5,605 nucleotides of DNA from an uncultured Aquincola sp. (GTDB lineage: Bacteria > Pseudomonadota > Gammaproteobacteria > Burkholderiales > Burkholderiaceae): assembly GCA_937883885.1 (NCBI GenBank), contig CAKZXL010000642.1, forward strand, positions 1 to 5,605, written 5' to 3'. Under the pieces are notes generated by a model, which was not told where the DNA came from, did no database searches, and saw nothing but the letters and a program-made list of their open reading frames with translations. A program made the position numbers and the translations under genes. Shown one piece after another: positions 4,683 to 5,605 of this stretch (position 1 is the first letter of the stretch; each line of letters starts with the position of its first letter).

Positions 4683-5605
4683 GCCTCGTCGCGCAGGTAC
4701 TGCCGCGCATAACGGCTGCCCAGGCTGGTCAGCACCTCGTAGCCGATGGTGCCGGCGGCGGCGGCCACGTCGTCCACGGTCAGCTGCTCGTCCAGCAGGT
4801 CGAGCAGGCTGCCTTCCTGCAGCGCGCCGGCCGGCAGGTCGGTGGCGTCCACGGTGATGGTGTCCATCGACACCTTGCCCACCAGCGGCAGCACCTGGCC
4901 GTTGAAGCGCACCGCGCCGCGGTTGCTCAGGCTGCGCAGCCAGCCGTCGGCGTAGCCGGTGGCCAGGGTGGCGATCAGCGTGGGGCGCTGCGCCGTCCAT
5001 GCATGGCCGTAGCCCACACCGGTGCCGGCCGCGATGTGGCGCAGCTGCAGCACCTTGCTGCGCAGGCGCACCACCGGCCGCATCGGGTTGGGCCGGCCGG
5101 CCATCGGCGCCACGCCGTACAGCGCGGCACCGGGTCGCAGCAGGTCATGGTGGTAGACCGCGCCCAGCCACACGCCCGACGAATTGGCCAGGCTGGCCGG
5201 CGCGGCGGGCAAGCGTGCGCGGGCGGCGGCAAAGCGCTGCAGCTGCAGGGCATTGATCGGCGCTTCGGCCTGTTCGGCGCTCACCAGGTGGCTCATCACC
5301 AGCTTCAAGTCCACGCCGTCCAGCAGCTGCGGGTCGGCGGCCAGGCGGTCGAACTCCTCGGGCGGCATGCCCAGCCGCGCCATGCCGGTGTCCATCTGCA
5401 GCGCGGCGGGCAGGCGGCGGCCCAGGCCGCGGGCCAGCCTGGTCCAGGCCTGCACCTGGGCCAGGCTGTTGAGCACCGGCACCAGCCCGTGGGTCACGGC
5501 TTCCAGCTCGCTGCCGGGCAGCAGGCCGTGCATCACGAACAGCGTGGCATCGGCCGGCAGCAGCGGGCGCAGCGTCAGGCCTTCGTCCAGATGGGCGACG
5601 AAGAA
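4664..5605 (-). CDS. alr: Alanine racemase, N-terminus beyond the window
   Basis: The reading frame is open from the right edge (starting FFVAHLDEG) to TGA 4664-4666, giving 313 visible residues. The full family is about 360-380 residues, so roughly the first 50-60, including the PLP-binding lysine segment, lie outside. Family motifs are present in order: MDTGMARLG (71-79), NSSG (141-144), RPGAALYG (157-164), GVGYG with the catalytic tyrosine at visible residue 199, GYADGW (217-222) and GKVSMD (243-248). The enzyme is a PLP-dependent dimer that interconverts L- and D-alanine, supplying D-alanine for peptidoglycan in the cytoplasm. An internal ATG at 5531-5533 is not the start, because conserved sequence continues upstream of it. 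The gene reads in the same direction as hipBA, with a 59-base gap, so some readthrough into hipB is possible. Confidence 0.95.
   Translation of the reverse strand, partial: FFVAHLDEGLTLRPLLPADATLFVMHGLLPGSELEAVTHGLVPVLNSLAQVQAWTRLARGLGRRLPAALQMDTGMARLGMPPEEFDRLAADPQLLDGVDLKLVMSHLVSAEQAEAPINALQLQRFAAARARLPAAPASLANSSGVWLGAVYHHDLLRPGAALYGVAPMAGRPNPMRPVVRLRSKVLQLRHIAAGTGVGYGHAWTAQRPTLIATLATGYADGWLRSLSNRGAVRFNGQVLPLVGKVSMDTITVDATDLPAGALQEGSLLDLLDEQLTVDDVAAAAGTIGYEVLTSLGSRYARQYLRDEACTHSL

Noticed and set aside
3906..4712. 268-residue plus-strand open frame over hipA/hipB and the hipBA promoter
   Set aside because: It overlaps two well-supported genes on the other strand and shows no recognisable domain.
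4338..5000. Long frame extending hipB upstream through alr
   Set aside because: The upstream part is a shadow of alanine racemase; only the last 88 residues form a HipB protein.
1..5605. CRISPR arrays, tRNA or rRNA genes, replication origins
   Set aside because: No regularly spaced repeats, cloverleaf-like segments or conserved rRNA stretches were seen on reading both strands.

Overview
The window is high-GC and lacks rRNA, tRNA and CRISPR signals. Its flanks carry ordinary chromosomal genes: the 3' end of a biotin-dependent carboxylase (probably urea carboxylase) and most of an alanine racemase gene. The GC-rich codon use and gene types suggest a proteobacterium, most likely a betaproteobacterium of the Burkholderiales. 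That placement is inferred from style and was not tested by search.

Layout, left to right. (1) Bases 1-185, plus strand: biotinyl-domain end of the carboxylase. (2) Bases ~182-574, minus strand: N-terminal remnant of a tyrosine recombinase (integrase), broken by at least two frame disruptions and truncated at the carboxylase stop. (3) Bases 629-2781, minus strand: a tight two-gene operon. The promoter-proximal gene encodes a 451-aa protein with a degenerate PD-(D/E)xK-like signature; the second, overlapping it by 4 bp (GTGA), encodes a 266-aa protein with a HEPN-type R-x4-H motif. Neither matches a named family that I recognise. (4) Bases 2782-2983: spacer with short palindromes and sequence that may be an insertion-sequence end. 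(5) Bases 2984-4604, minus strand: a complete hipBA toxin-antitoxin operon with its own candidate promoter and operators. (6) Bases 4664-5605, minus strand: alanine racemase, with its N-terminus beyond the window.

The most interesting structure is the segment between the carboxylase and hipA. An identical 11-bp direct repeat (GCTTGTCTAGC) lies at 176-186 and 2978-2988. Its CTAG core contains the carboxylase stop at the left copy and the hipA stop at the right copy. Removing one copy and everything between gives a convergent carboxylase/hipA pair whose stop codons overlap in CTAG. The intervening 2.8 kb looks less GC-rich than the flanks and contains the recombinase remnant. The simplest reading is an acquired cassette carrying an undescribed two-protein module, nuclease-like plus HEPN. 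That combination resembles the make-up of phage-defence or abortive-infection systems, but function is inferred only from motifs and context.

How the parts may work together: hipBA is a self-regulated toxin-antitoxin pair and the neighbouring cassette is a candidate defence operon, so the region may be a small accessory hotspot between housekeeping genes. Nothing in the sequence shows that hipBA and the two-gene cassette act together.
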